This document shows, one piece after another, positions 1-12,175 of a stretch of DNA of 64,000 bases (position 1 is the first letter of the stretch; each line of letters opens with the position of its first letter). The stretch covers positions 310,001 through 374,000 of the forward strand of contig JALBUN010000012.1 of assembly GCA_025174535.1 (NCBI GenBank), in the 5' to 3' direction. This stretch comes from Cantharellus purpuraceus. Its lineage: Eukaryota > Basidiomycota > Agaricomycetes > Cantharellales > Hydnaceae. Under the pieces are notes generated by a model. It was not told where the DNA came from. It saw only the letters and a program-made list of their open reading frames with translations, and did no database searches. Made by a program: the position numbers and the translations under genes.

Positions 1-878
1 TTAAAATTATGAACATCATAATGCGAATCATGTGGGGTGCACGCACTCAAGAAACTAGCGCCACATTGTTGAGAGATTGCGCTTTGAACAGCAGGGTTGT
101 CTGCCAACATCGCCTCATCTGCTTGAAACGTATCAAACGCAGCCTGTATGCACCCAGTGCACTTAAGGCTAGCTGGCAATGAGGAGCCTTGATCCAAAAG
201 TTGAGAAACGGCGCCGATAGCATTCTCAGGTGAAAGAGGTTCGCCAACGAAGGCTTCGACGTCGAGAAGGGTTGAGGTAGCACACAATGTGTCGTTAGAT
301 GCCCTTTACAATAAAATAGTAAGAGGTCTGCTCCCAGTTCTAGACCATATATGCCTTACGTCTTGAGACAAGCGATACTTCGAATAGTAGGATAGAACCG
401 CTGTATATCTTGAACAATGGTCTGGAGGAAACTTTGTGCGAGACCTGTCTTGGCAATTTCTGACTGGCATGAACTTGTAATATTAGCAGCGATGGCACTA
501 ATTGTCTCATTGCTGCAGGGATCAGCTCTGCATATTCCTTGCAGCCATGTGTTCAAAGATGGAATTGCGGAAAGATTCTTTGGCGACGTGAGGACGGCAG
601 CAAGTCCTGGCACGTTGAGACACGAGCTGGCTTGTGGGTTGCTGGAAACATTAAGAATGGCTGACTGACATACGCTAGAAATGAAGTATGTCGGATGACG
701 TTCTATTGAATCGCGTGCGGGGAACACAGTACCTTGACAGACTGCGACGGTGAATTAGAGAAGGTGTTGTGACAGGTCGTACGTTCCTGACCACTCACCC
801 AGTGCTACTTAAAGGGTTGCTGAGGCTGAAAGCCGCTGTCGCACCAGCGCCAGCGAGGAGGAAAGCAGAATATTTCAT
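1..878 (-). CDS. Secreted cysteine-rich fungal protein, truncated at the window edge
   Basis: The start codon at 878 opens a typical signal peptide (MKYSAFLLAGAGATAAFSLS). After an intron (GTGAGTGG donor) and a probable micro-exon, the frame continues through about 725-356. A GTAAGG donor then joins in frame to the last visible exon (about 314-1), which still has no stop when the window ends. The mature part has regularly spaced cysteines (SSCLNVPGLAAVL, GICRADPCSN, SSCQSE, KCTGCIQAAF, QQCGASFLSAC), a pattern I associate with Agaricomycete secreted proteins of unknown function. Location outside the cell is inferred from the signal peptide; function is unknown. The micro-exon assignment is the least certain part. 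Confidence 0.65.
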
Positions 879-2514
879 AATAATCGTATTATCTGGCAAG
901 GGTGGAAGGAGAACTAGTGGCGAAATGTAGTGTAGGACGAGAAAGGGAGTTCATTGTAAATTAGTGTCGCTGACTTTATAACAAACCTACTTAGGGGGAA
1001 GCATTAGGCAATGCATGCAACGCCGCAACGGCCGTGGAGCCTATGGATCACTGGTGATTATTGATAGGTAAGCCCCGATGACTGTGATCTCTTCAGAGTC
1101 GACGCTCACTTTTACACAGCCTCGTACTAATAAAGAAATTCCTGTCCAAGCGCAATGGAGATCCACTAATGGGACAACAAGCTAATGGCGACATCCAAGC
1201 GCGCCACCGCTGCCATGGTTGCGACTCCAACAGTCAATCCTTCTTGATCCCAAATATGCGGCTGCTCCGGGAGTTGCTGGTAATATCGGATCTTTGCTTA
1301 TTCTGTCTGTCAGGTCGTTATCGTGAGACACCTCACAAACCCTAGGTCTCACATAGCCCATAGCTCGGCCGCAAGCCGTGGGCCGAGCCGAGCCAAAGCC
1401 ATGGGCGGCAGGCGGTCTCTGGCCCGGCCTGTGGCTCATAGCTGAGCGCTGAAGCTGAAGCTGAAGCCGTGGCCTGAGGCGTGTGCCGGTGGAGCTGGTA
1501 GGCCCAAAGTCTGTTCTCGCCAGTAAAATATTTGTACTAATAGAAAGCTCTTTCTCTCTACCTTCATGGTGGACACTGCCGCCCGCCCCGTGTGTAGTGA
1601 GTGGCGATGTGGCATCTGTTTGCAACATCGCCACCGCTGCATTTCCAAGGTCGTGTGTGTTATCAGCCACTGAAAGACAATCTCCGAGAGGTGCTCACGC
1701 TATTTATGTTGCTGTGCTGCACGAAAACTGCGGTGATGGGTCCCAAGCCAACCTGTCTCACCGCACAGGCTTAGACGCTTCCTTACATAACCAGAGGCTT
1801 CAAGCGTCGCGTCGAACCTCAAAGATGGCTGAGCGCACCCGTCGCCTTATCGCTATTGCGTATCACTGGCGCTACACTTTTACCCACCTTGGGCACACAT
1901 TAGCGCCTCTGCCTAGTGTTTTGCCTCTCCTGTCATTGGACAAAGCTTCTGTGGTCTTTCTGGGAAATTACCTATTCCTGATCTAAGTGGAGCTCCTTCG
2001 TTTCCGTTTGTCTAGAGAACTAAGGTTATTTACGACTGGTGACTCTCATTGTCCCTTGCTGTCATGGGGCACCGCATCCTAGACGCTGCTTCATGGCTCC
2101 ACCCTCACGTCGAAATATTCTATCTACGGTATCCGAGCCTGGTAGATGCATCGATTAGTACGTTACCGACAGGGTCAGGAATTACAGAGCAATACCTGCC
2201 TCATTGCATGGGGATTGACTAGGCACCCTTGCAAGGTGGACTTCGTGCTTCGGGCATATATACGTATCAATGATCTATCTCAGATGCTGCTGGGAGACTG
2301 GTGTACAAAGGGTGCGGATGTCTAGCACAATGGAAGCGAAACACAATTTGCGGACCGACGGTGAACGAATGAAGCTACTTTGTGACGATAGAAGGATGGT
2401 AAGACGAGACTTGGCAGTACTAATGCTATGCTATGCGTTAGAGTGAGGGGTAATGCAGGATGGGATGCTTTTAAGTAGAACAAATGATGCGAGGCAGGCG
2501 AGTAACTTCCTTGA
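879..2514. other. Intergenic, no convincing gene
   Basis: About 1.6 kb. The long open frames at 1182-1670 (-) and 1483-1986 (+) overlap on opposite strands and are low-complexity (Arg/Pro/Gly-rich near 1370-1480, where GCCGAGCC and GAAGCT repeats occur). They carry no domain I recognise. I see no RNA gene. Confidence 0.4.
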
Positions 2515-4584
2515 TTACCCAATCTGGGTTTCGGATTGTTCGGTTATTGCAAGGTCTCTATTGATAGCAGGGGGTGCAATAGGTACCCCATTCGCAAAAG
2601 GCAGCGCAATGGCATGCTCGTTGGACGGCACGCCTCGGATCATGGAGGCCAATTGGAACAATATGGCCGCATCATTGGTGTTGGATGTGAACAGAGACTG
2701 TCCACTACCGCCACCGGGATGTTCGGCTTGTTCCTTCCTGGTCTTGAACTCGGCCAAAAGGCCTTCGGCTCTCCTTCGGGCTTCGACTTCTCTCTTGACT
2801 TGATCCAGAGCGGCATCTTCCATACGTTTACTTCTTGCCAATGCATCCTCCGTCGCTCTTAGATGCTTCTCCAATTTCCGTCTGATGGAGCGTTCTTCTT
2901 TAACTTCTTCCTCTGCGCGACGTTTCGCTGCGCGTGCGAACGAGAGATCCTCGAGCACTGCAGTCTGCTTCTCGCGCAATACACCAATCTCGTTCTGCAG
3001 GCTATGTAAACGAGCTGGGGGTGGCATTGGACCAGAAGGGGTGGGCGGTGACGGAGGTGGAGGAACTGAGTATACTTCACGCTTGCGCGGCCCAGTGGGC
3101 CAGGTCTGTGAAGATATATTATGTCCATTGAGGCATGGAATCGGGTGACGTTCTGGCGGCTCAATGGTAGCAGGATTGTGAGCATTGGAGAGCTGAGATG
3201 ATTTCACAGAATATGCATGAGTTGGATGGTAAGAGGTCACAGGAAGACCTGTGAGAGCATCGAATAAGCATATGAAGATAAGAAGCCACCGCACGCACCT
3301 CTCGTCGGAGAAGAGGGTTTGTCAAGCTCACGATCTGGCGGGATATATGCCGCTTCGTTAGCCCCAGGATTGGAGGGGTTTGCAGTTAAAGAAACAGAAG
3401 GCATCATTGAAGTTGGAGTGAAAGATGAAGCTAACGGAAGGGTTACTAGAAAGCAGAAGCTCAGCCTTGCGCAGGATGACTTTGAAACGAAATGCTCACA
3501 TCTTCCTTGAATAATGCTGTTAATTTGACCAAGAAGATGCCAGAACGGTTTAGTATCAGCCTCTTCCCCGACCTGAACTGCCATGTCTATACCAGCTTCT
3601 AGAACTTTTTTCGCGGAGTCAAGATTATGCTTTCCTTTATAATAAGCCGCTGTCATCATCCACAGCTATTGACCACTGGGTCAAAAACGCAATTTGGGAG
3701 ATCAGGTATGCACAAAACCTTCTGATGCGCCTTGACTGCACTTAAAATGCGGATGATACCAGTTGGGTTCTCTTCCAGTTGCGTGTCAAGGTCGAATTTG
3801 ATTACTTCTCCCGCATGAGGGATCTGTAGGATGGCGAGGGATTTGTCGTGAATTGTCTTGTTGCCTGCCGAAGTCACCTCCATAGGAGGTGTCAACGGAA
3901 GGCTCTGTGACGTCGTGAGTGGTTGAATGACATCGTACTCTTTACTGAGAGTACGGTCGCGCCTTGAACGGTTTTCTTGGGACTTGGAAGACGAAGATCC
4001 TACTGATGCAGAGGTGGAAGACTGGCGGTATATCTCTCCCCCTTCATCCCTGTATCGATGAGGCGCTTTATATTTTGCCCATCCGTCGCGGTCATTATGA
4101 TATGGGGAAAGTTCAGTACTTTTGGCGGGTAATTTATAGTCCCTGCCAGAAACGGAATTGATGCTAGAATCCCTATTAAAGTGAGCATAGGTGGGCCGGG
4201 GACTTGAATTAGTGAGCCTGCTACGCTGGTCTCGTTCGCGAAGCGGACCGTGTGCGAGCTCCCTAAATTTCTTCTTGAGCATCTCGTTATTTGAAATTTT
4301 GATCACTTGAACATCGCTTCTTTCAAGACCGATGGCTCTAGCAGAATCAGCAGCGGCAGGAGACTTGTACTCGAAAAAGACGTGAGGCTTGACAGGGACA
4401 CCTTGTCCCTTCCAATGTGTTATGCTCCTCCTGAAGGGTTTGAATATGGACCGTCAGAAAATACGACATTAGGCTGAATGCAAACTATCGTACACTGGCC
4501 CGCATTCTTTGAACATAGTCTCAAGCACAGATTTCGAAAGTTTCACGCTATGCACATCGACGACACAGTCTTCCCAGTCCATGG
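2515..4584 (-). CDS. RRM-like N-terminus plus coiled-coil C-terminus, orphan protein
   Basis: Five exons join in frame. ATG at 4584 gives MDWEDCVVDVHSVKLSK; an intron (GTACGATAG donor, CCTTCAG acceptor) leads to RSITHWKGQGVPVKPHVFFEYKS, which has the beta-alpha-beta look of an RNA-recognition motif. Further introns of about 50 nt fall near 3665-3717 (GTTTTGTG...CAATAG), 3500-3445 and 3300-3245. The middle is Ser/Arg-rich and disordered. One segment (AAYYKGKHNLDSAKKVLEAGIDMA) resembles a helical repeat. The C-terminal part (about 2600-3000) is a charged, heptad-like coiled coil (EEEVKEERSIRRKLEKHL). Total about 610 residues. RNA binding is inferred only from the fold-like N-terminus, without clear RNP1/RNP2 aromatics. 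I do not recognise an orthologue. Confidence 0.7.
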
Positions 4585-4994
4585 CAAGTGTGGAGTGCAG
4601 GCGGAGGAATTCGCAGTGAGGGTAAAGCGGAGACTAAGCGGAGGTCAGAGATTTTATTTTGGGAGAGGGATGCGTCGAATAGAGCGCGGCCTGTCACGTT
4701 GGTCACATCACCGATCGCGTCGCGTTCGACAATGAAACACGCAAATAAACATTTTAACGAGCTTCTGGGCGCGTCGTAGGCAAAAAAAAAAAAATACTCA
4801 TGGTTGCTGCTGATTGACCAAACATGCGACCACCTTCAAGTTCGCGTCTCGAGCTCAGGACTGTTTGAGAACGGAACTTTGCCTGAGTTTAGCTCAGTCT
4901 ACGGTATGAGTGTAAAGACTGAGGAGAGAGGTGTCGCGCAGTAAGAAGGGAGGCTAGAGGTGATAACACTATAGATCGACTGTTGAACAAAACG

Positions 4995-5027
4995 AACCTC
5001 AGTCTTGTAAAAGCGAAGACTGAGGTT
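4995..5027. repeat. Perfect 12-bp inverted repeat with 9-nt loop
   Basis: AACCTCAGTCTT is followed after nine bases by its exact reverse complement. It lies in non-coding DNA. It could be the core of a degraded foldback/MITE-like element or a chance hairpin; no flanking duplication was found. Confidence 0.6.
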
Positions 5028-6027
5028 ACTTCTAGGAAATTTTTCCTATATCTCCCACGTCTAATCCAACCCAGTAGCGACACAGCACCAACAACATAGA
5101 GGTTTGTGGACCATCGTGTATCCATAAACGCGCTTCCTGCAACAAGAGGACGGGAGTATGACGTCAAAATATACTACTTCTTATGGGTGCTTGTGGACTC
5201 GCAGATCTATTTACAAAAGAACTCAAAGAAATACAAGACGAACTTTATTATTTATAGCACCGCAGAACCCGGGGCAACTATTGCTCCCTTCCGTCAGCCG
5301 AAACCTGCCCGGACATGCTATCATCAGCGAGGGTCACAGTGGCGGTAGAGTGGTTGAGACTGACCAGAGTAGGAAAGGTGCCAGGGAATCGTTATGGTTG
5401 GGTTGCGCGCAGAAGGAACTCCTCTCTGGTCATGTAAATAGACACCGTCCTAGGTTATGACAATCATGCTGCATTACACCGCTGTGCATATACTAATATT
5501 AGCCTTGAGAATGCAGGCACTACGGGTAGAGATAAATGCCAGGCGGGACTTGCATGACGTTCAAGTCCCGGCGCCGTTAAACGTAAACGATACAGCTATG
5601 CAGCGCTACGCGCCATAGATATGATACAGTAATAGTAGAAGCTTCGGGTGTATATACTACACAGCCTACGTGTCATATGCATGTGGTTCACAAGCTTGAG
5701 ATTGCAAATTGACAGTACACATGATCTTGTACGCCCTCCTCCAATGCCTTTCGTATTGGATAGGGTGCGAGTTGGCGCGAGATCCAATTTCGAATTCCGG
5801 TAGATCGATCAGTAGTTGATCTTGTCAGGCACCGAGAAACACCGGCGACTGCAGATACCTGCCGAGAAAACTTTAAATACCGGCTAACTCGTCACAGAGT
5901 CTGTGGTTCTGACAGTTTTGACAAGTCTGGCAGTTTCGCCTTATCGGCCCTTATCGGGGACCGAGTTGCCACTCTGATCCGCTAATGCGGCTCCTCTCAA
6001 GTTGACATGAGGCACGGACGCCGTGCA

Positions 6028-6035
6028 TCACGTGA
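6028..6035. promoter_or_regulatory. E-box palindrome TCACGTGA upstream of the MFS gene
   Basis: The 8-bp palindrome TCACGTGA lies 169 bp before the permease start codon. In fungi this core is bound by bHLH factors of the Pho4/Cbf1 type. Regulation of this gene by such a factor is an inference from position only. Confidence 0.3.
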
Positions 6036-6203
6036 CAGCACTAACTCAATCCTCTCTTCACCGCCCATATTCTTCTGACGCATTTTCCCGGTGAATGTCT
6101 TTATTCGATGAACCAAATGGCGTAAGGACAGTGCCTGAAAGTCTTGCTATAGAAGAACGAGCGCCCCGTACGTTTTCGGGGCGTTTCTTGAGTCTTGTCT
6201 CCC

Positions 6204-8657
6204 ATGATAGTCATGAAGAATCTTACAGTTATCAAGAGCAATGGGGCTACCGACGACGACTTTTCAGAGTTTGGAGGGATCGAGGGCCGCAAGAGACTCG
6301 AAAAGAAACTGTAAGTTTGGTCATAATCACTCTGTGTCATTGATAACTTCACAACGGGACCATGTTCCTTCTGGCATCAGTTTAAGGAAGATTGACCTCC
6401 GAATGAGTATTTTGATACTCATCTATATACTTAACTACGTAAGATAGTTTCCTTTGATTCACTAGTAGTATGTTCTTCTATCATTATTATTTCATACATA
6501 CAGATGGATCGGAACAATGCTGGGTTGAGTGGTTGCTATCAAAGTCACAGGAGTCCTACCTAACATTGACGTTGCCAGTGCGGCTCGCCTTCGTGGATTT
6601 GAAGCAGATCTGCATTTGAAGGGACAAGAGTTTGCTACCCTCTTGTCCATTTTATATGTTGGGTGGGTTTTCCTTAATCTGTCGACATGTACTTTTTACT
6701 CAACTTTGGAACACTGCAGGTACATCATAATGCAAATACCATCGTGAGTTCTTGCTATAATTTAATTATCTCAGTCAAGACGGTGTCGTAATATTTGTAG
6801 GAATATGCTCCTCAATTGGTTAGGCAGACCGAGTCTTTACCTACCGGTTTGCATGATACTTTGGGGGATGATATCCATATTGACAGGTCACTCTCAATTC
6901 TCAATTTATGTGACCAGTATTTGATATAGAAACCCTCAGGCGTCACAAAGAAGTAAGGGCTGGACGATAGTTCTTTTTTTGCCACGCCCAGCTCAAATAT
7001 TTGTAGCTTTGTAGGAGCCCTTTTGACTCGCTTCTTTCTGGGCTTGTGCGTGTTCCAATTGATCTTGCTACTCTTGTCTTACCCTGAATAGTGTGGAAGC
7101 CGCCTTCTTCCCTGGCAAGCTCCATCGCCCCTCATTAGTATACTGACGTTTAAATTATGTTATCAGGCGCTCTGTTCTTATTATCCAAGTGGTATACAAG
7201 GTTGGTACCCATATTCAACCCTATTTGCCACCTGCTAACGTTTTGAACGTACAGAAAAGAACTCGGTGTTCGGACTGCGCTTTTCTACTGTGGGAATCTC
7301 ATGTCTAATGCGTTCGGGGGTTTGTTGGCTGCTGGCATTTTGGATGGCATGGACGGCCAACTTGGTCAGGCAGCATGGCGGTAAGTTAACATAAGGGTGA
7401 TTCAAAGTTTGCTAGGACTGATGTATGCTCACAGTTGGCTCTTTTTTGTATGTATCTGCATCATACATTGTAGCATGAATTTTTTTAACGATCATACCTT
7501 ACGCTCACGGTGAAAGATCGAAGGCTCACTAACGGTAAGAGGCATATCAGAATTCAGACAGTTACTTGACCAGCAACTTAGGTGTTTGTGGCTATCTGCG
7601 CCATGTTTATCTTGCCTGACTTTCCGATCAACACTCGCTCGCTGTCGCCTTTAGAACGCAGATTAGCACTGTTGCGTATGGTTGAAGATGTGGGAGAATG
7701 TGATGAAGAGGATAGTTTTGAGTCTCGTAGCCCATGGAGTGGTTTCATTATGGCGGTTACTGATTGGAAAGTATGGTGGCTTGCGTTTGCCATGCTATCG
7801 CAGGTTGTCAGCTTGTCGTTCAACGCCTACTTTCCGAGTGAGCTTTCATCTTAACCCTCTTCCTTCCAACAGTTTATAATACCTCCCTTCAGCATTGGCC
7901 GCCACCTTAGGATTCAAATCAAGAACTGTGACACTGCTGCTTACCGCTCCTCCATGGGGTTTCGCAAGCATCGTTGCGTTTCTCAATGCTCGTCATGCCG
8001 ATGCTACTGGGGAGAGATTCTGGCACATAGCTGGTCCCATCTTAGTCGGCATACTAGGCTTTATTATCTCACTGTGTACAATGAACACTGCCGCTCGCTA
8101 CTTTGCACTGTAAGGAGTCTCGTTCACGGAAGCTGTAGAAGCATACCTTGTTTTAACCTTTGCTTGCTCAAGCTTCCTCCAGGCACAATCTTATGCTGGG
8201 TCTATTGTTTTCTACGCATGGCTTAGCAACTCTATACCTCGTCCTCCCGCCAAGCGAGCAGTCGGTAGGTTTTAACCGTATTTCCTTTTTGCTGAAAATA
8301 AATTTCAAACAGCTCTTGCGCTGACCAACGCTTGGAGTCAATTGGGCAACATAGCTGGATCGTAAGGGGTTGCTTCATGTCATTCGCAATTTCCATCATT
8401 GCTGATCCCAAAGACCTATCTAGCTATGTATGGGATGCTTCTTGGGGCCCTACTTATGGCAAATCGTATGGAATCTGTATCGCTGTAAGTGTGCAACCTC
8501 TTGGCATTGCTGTATTCTGACTTGTTGCGTGCAGACAGCAGCGCTCGCAATCATCATGTATTTCATATTCCAACGGCATTTAATCAAATTAAATCAGAAG
8601 ATAGAACAGGAGGAAATGGAACTCGGACGGAAGATAACTTTCAAGTACCTTCATTAG
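6204..8657 (+). CDS. MFS transporter, anion:cation symporter (allantoate/nicotinate permease-like) family
   Basis: At least ten exons reconstruct a protein of about 460 residues. Recognisable stretches in order are RKIDLRMSILILIYILNY-MDRNNAG (TM1 signature of the Dal5/Tna1 family), ARLRGFEADLHLKGQEFATL, YIIMQIPSN, FFLG-VEAAFFPGALFLLSKWYTRKELGVR, a central loop (SPLERRLALL) and the C-terminal bundle ending in FQRHLIKLNQ. The substrate cannot be read from sequence; the family imports organic anions such as allantoate, nicotinate or pantothenate across the plasma membrane. The start at 6204 is the first ATG after an in-frame stop at 6189, with a second ATG at 6213. One intron near 7122-7168 appears to use a GC-AG pair. 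The 3' end lies 25 bp from the convergent PAC2 gene. Confidence 0.85.
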
Positions 8658-8682
8658 GAGGTGTTGCCCCAATCATGACTAT

Positions 8683-9780
8683 TTACGACTTTTTTTGTTT
8701 ACTTAGAGGCACATGGTGCATAACAAGTTGTATTACCTTCCGTTCAGCCGAAAAGAGTTTGGTCGTTTGATGCTCCGAATAATCCTTGTCGCCAACTATC
8801 CGGTTGCTTCCACTCTGCGGGAAATTCAGTGGAGATGTAACTGTCATCACAAACCGATTACCTTTGACTTGTCCATCCACGGATAAGGTCTTAGCAATAA
8901 CATTAGCAGCGAGGGCCGCGTCATCACGATTATCTCCTTCCATTCCCATCCAGATCACAAAACCAGTATTGGTTGACCAATTTTCGGGTAGTGACAAGCA
9001 AATTCGACGGGTAAGTCCTCCGCCAGGTAGCAATGGAACATCATCGGAGATACGGCTAGATGTGTATTTGGGCAAAGAGGTGAGGAAAGACAATGGAGAA
9101 GCTGTGATAGAAGGCGATGCGGGGGGAATGAGGTGGTAAATTGGTGTGCTTGAAGACGACACTTAATACGAGAAGCATTCATACTACTAGAACTGCTTAC
9201 TGCATCTGTGAATCTGTGCGGTTAGTCGAATTCACACCCGACACAAAAAGGATGGACTTGAAGCAGGCATCCTTTGTAAATTTAAATAGTGACGAAATGA
9301 AGTTGTCTTTGTGTGCCTAAATGATGTAAGACTTGTAATGCATGTACTGAACGTTATCCTGACCTTGAGCACGGGGGACCTTTGCTGCATGACAATGAAG
9401 TCAACATCGTCTTTTCCGTACAGTTCCAGGGGTGTAGTCACGCCAATTTGGCCCCCTTCTCGACCACCCACGACAGGGACATGGAACCTGGCGTCACACG
9501 TCCCGAGCCGAATAAGGGAGAGAGAGGCAATAAGGATATCTGCAGCCAATTGGGGGACATTTGCTGCAGAAACGATTGGCTAAGAGGCTCTTGCAGTTAG
9601 CGTTTATATTTAATGTCCCAAATTGAGAAACTGAGTACTGACTATGACGAGTGTCTTCGTGGATAACGTTGAGAAGGGGAAATCTGGAGTGTCAGGGGTA
9701 AAGAAGGGTTGCGATTCATTCGAACCATCACCGCTAGTATTCCGGATACGAAACTCATGTATGTGTGACCGAAGAGGCAT
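8683..9780 (-). CDS. ADD66: Proteasome assembly chaperone 2 (PSMG2/Add66-like)
   Basis: Four exons join in frame. Exon 1 ends STKTLVI; the next begins PIVSAANVPQLAADILIASL and continues CDARFHVPVVGGREGG and VDFIVMQQRSPVLK. A third gives ILFVSGVNSTNRTDSQM, and the last starts HTPIYHLIPP and contains the glycine-rich PLLPGGGLTRRI. These match the order and character of the human PSMG2 segments, including its IPGGGITK motif. PAC2 pairs with PAC1 to scaffold alpha-ring assembly of the 20S proteasome in the cytosol. Introns are about 53-64 nt. The exact start is uncertain: 9780 is the nearest in-frame ATG and gives a longer N-terminus than is usual. Confidence 0.82.
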
Positions 9781-9872
9781 GGTGTGCAGTGAGTATATAA
9801 CCGTGACGGCAGTCACACGTCGTGTCATTGATTCGCTCTCTCGGCCATAATTGACACGATCTATATCAGCCG

Positions 9873-11980
9873 ATGCCTTCTTCAGGTCAGAAGCTTAAGC
9901 GCACGCCTCTTTCCTACATTCTCATACGGTAGGCTGTTTATTGCTGGTAATAGCAACTCTTCATATTGCCTTCCCATAGTTGGCTCTTCAAGTTTGTCCT
10001 GAAAGTGTTTTATGGCACAATTGTGATTGAGAATGAGGAATATATGCCCAAAAGGGGGGTTCCCTGGTAGGTTGTCCCAATCACTTACTGTACACCTTCA
10101 AAAGTTGAATTGATACGCTGTCCAGCGTATTTTGCGCCAACCATACCAATTCACTCACTGATGCACTGTTGGTTTCTTGTCTATTTTCCCTTTCTATGCA
10201 AATAACACTACCTCAGAATTTTAATGACCGCATCGAAGGTCAGAAAAGTGGGGCATGCAGGCGGCGTTTCGCTTAGATCAGCCATAGAATTTTCTTCGAA
10301 TGACAGCCAAGTCCACACAGTTTGGGAAGCGAACCTTTAGTAGTTGGCTCATCGAATCATCCGGTGCTTTGCCATTAAAGAGGCGTATGGATTATGCTGA
10401 CGGTAGCGAGATCGACAACTCAGAAATCATGGATAAACTCTACCAGGTACTGGTTCGCATTGCATAAATGTAGTGCTCATGCATTAACTGGTTCTTTACC
10501 AGGCTTTGGAGGAAGGCGACGCTGTGTGTTTGTTCCCGGAAGGCATGAGTCGCTATCGCCCAGCTCTTTCGCCACTCAAGACCGGAGTTGCTCGTGTCAT
10601 CTCAGAAGTCCTTACTCGACGCCGGGACGATCCGAATTTTGAAATTACTCTACTGACCTGTTCAATAACTTACATGTGTGTCTCATAACTTTCTTCACAC
10701 TTTTAGAGGTTCATATCATGGTACCTGAAAGGCACCGACAACACTTTCGTTCCGATGTCCTTGTGACGTTCAACCCCCCAGTCAAATTTACCCCGCAGGT
10801 GATGTTTTAAATACTCAATCCCCCAATGTTTCTTCTTTCATTCGCTGTCTGTACTGATCATACTTCCAGAAATGTCCAAGCTTACTTGCACCTGTGGACT
10901 TTCGTACTGTCAAAGCCTTAACTGCATATATTGCAGACCAAATCAGCGCAGGAACCTTGGACGCACCCTCTTGGGATGTAATCAATACCGCTAAGGTTGC
11001 AGCAAGTATCTATGCACCCCTCGGGACTAACATGACGCTTGGCGATCATGTAAGGGTTGTGAGGGTTTTTGTAGAGGGTTTCAAGAAAACTGGAAAGGGT
11101 TGGAATCAAGGTAGTCAGAGAAGTAGTTGGACGGAGTTAGATGCAGATCCATCGCTTTTGGGTGTCGATGCTCGTGGCGATATCGTTTCTGCAGAGGAGG
11201 GGAATCGGCAGGATGCAAAACGACGCGACCAAGTTGTGGATCTTCTTGCTCAGGATCTGAAGGTATTTGATTCTCAATTAGCTACTGGAGGAAGCCTGTG
11301 ACCATTTCGTCTAGGAGTATCACAGCAGACTCCTGCAGTTAGGCATAAAGGACGATCGTATACGTGTTGGTCCCCTTCCTCGTCGCGTTCTTGTAGCGCG
11401 TATTGCGACCAGGGCTCTTTGGTTAGCAGTGCTTTTCGTCATGTCTTTACCAGGATTATTCTTGTGGGCGCCAGTTTTCGCAGCAACAAGATGGTCTGTT
11501 ATAAGGTTCAAAAAGACTGGACCGCCGGAGGACGTTTGGGACGAAATTGCTCAACATAAGCTCCTTGTTGGTCTACTATCCGGAACATGCGTGTGGATAG
11601 GCTGCGTTCTTGTTACTCTACCCATCGCCCCTCTGACATTTTTCTTCGTCCCATGTCTCATGTGGTTATCACTGCGGTTTCTGGAAGACGCTGTCTCCGC
11701 ATTTCGCGCATTGACAGCTCTCACAAATCTCTTGTGGATTGGAAAGCGGACACTTTTTCAACTTTCCGAAAGACGCCAACAGTTGCACGGTAGAGTCCTC
11801 ACTCTAGCAGTGGAGAGTTTGAAGCTACCAGATGATCCTGAAAAATATTTCAGGGAGCGCGGTGGTCGTGAGAAGGGTAGAGTGAGGGGCAGTTGGGAGA
11901 GTAATACAAGATATTTCTCGATCAGAAGACGAAGAAAGCGCGATGTAAGCTCGCTCGTTCATCTTGGAAAGGGTATCTGA
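9873..11980 (+). CDS. Glycerol-3-phosphate/DHAP acyltransferase, Gpt2/Sct1-like
   Basis: ATG at 9873 begins MPSSGQKLKRTPLSYILI. After an intron follow WLFKFVLKVFYGTIVIENEEY and the acyltransferase block I (CANHTNSLTDALL, i.e. NHxxxxD). Then come the block III-like VCLFPEGMSRYRPALSPLKTG and the block IV-type CSITYMHRQ. A C-terminal domain carries two hydrophobic stretches (LFVMSLPGLFLWAPVF and VWIGCVLVTLPIAPLTFFF). The exon at 11311 is reached by a 53-nt intron giving DLK-EYHSRLLQLGI. These enzymes make lysophosphatidic acid in the ER as the first step of glycerolipid synthesis. The joins between about 10080 and 10330 are not fully resolved. Tail is basic (RRRRKRD). Confidence 0.85.
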
Positions 11981-12175
11981 TGGTTTATTAGTGGAACGAA
12001 ATTCTCCGGATTTGGCCACACGATGGTTGAGTACTCAGTATCTAAAGGTAGCAGTTCGGTATATCCAATCAAGAGAAATCAAGAAAAATCAAACGGAAAG
12101 CATCTGCTCGTATATCACAAACACACAGTAGTTGTTTTCATAGAAGCAGGATAAAAAAAGGTCCTGTCAAAATCT

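Larger units (their letters stand above)
4585..6203. other. Intergenic: 12-bp inverted repeat, hairpin and E-box
   Basis: No gene seen. It contains an A12 run near 4783, a perfect 12-bp inverted repeat (4995-5006 / 5016-5027), an 8-bp stem hairpin (GGGACTTG at 5545-5552 with CAAGTCCC at 5562-5569), and, just upstream of the permease gene, the palindrome TCACGTGA. Confidence 0.5.

Noticed and set aside
1182..1986. Overlapping open frames of 162 and 167 residues on opposite strands
   Set aside because: Mutual shadows over GC-rich repeated DNA with no homology.
5545..5575. TTCAAGTCC resembling a tRNA T-arm
   Set aside because: It is part of a simple 8-bp hairpin; acceptor, D-arm and anticodon arm are missing.
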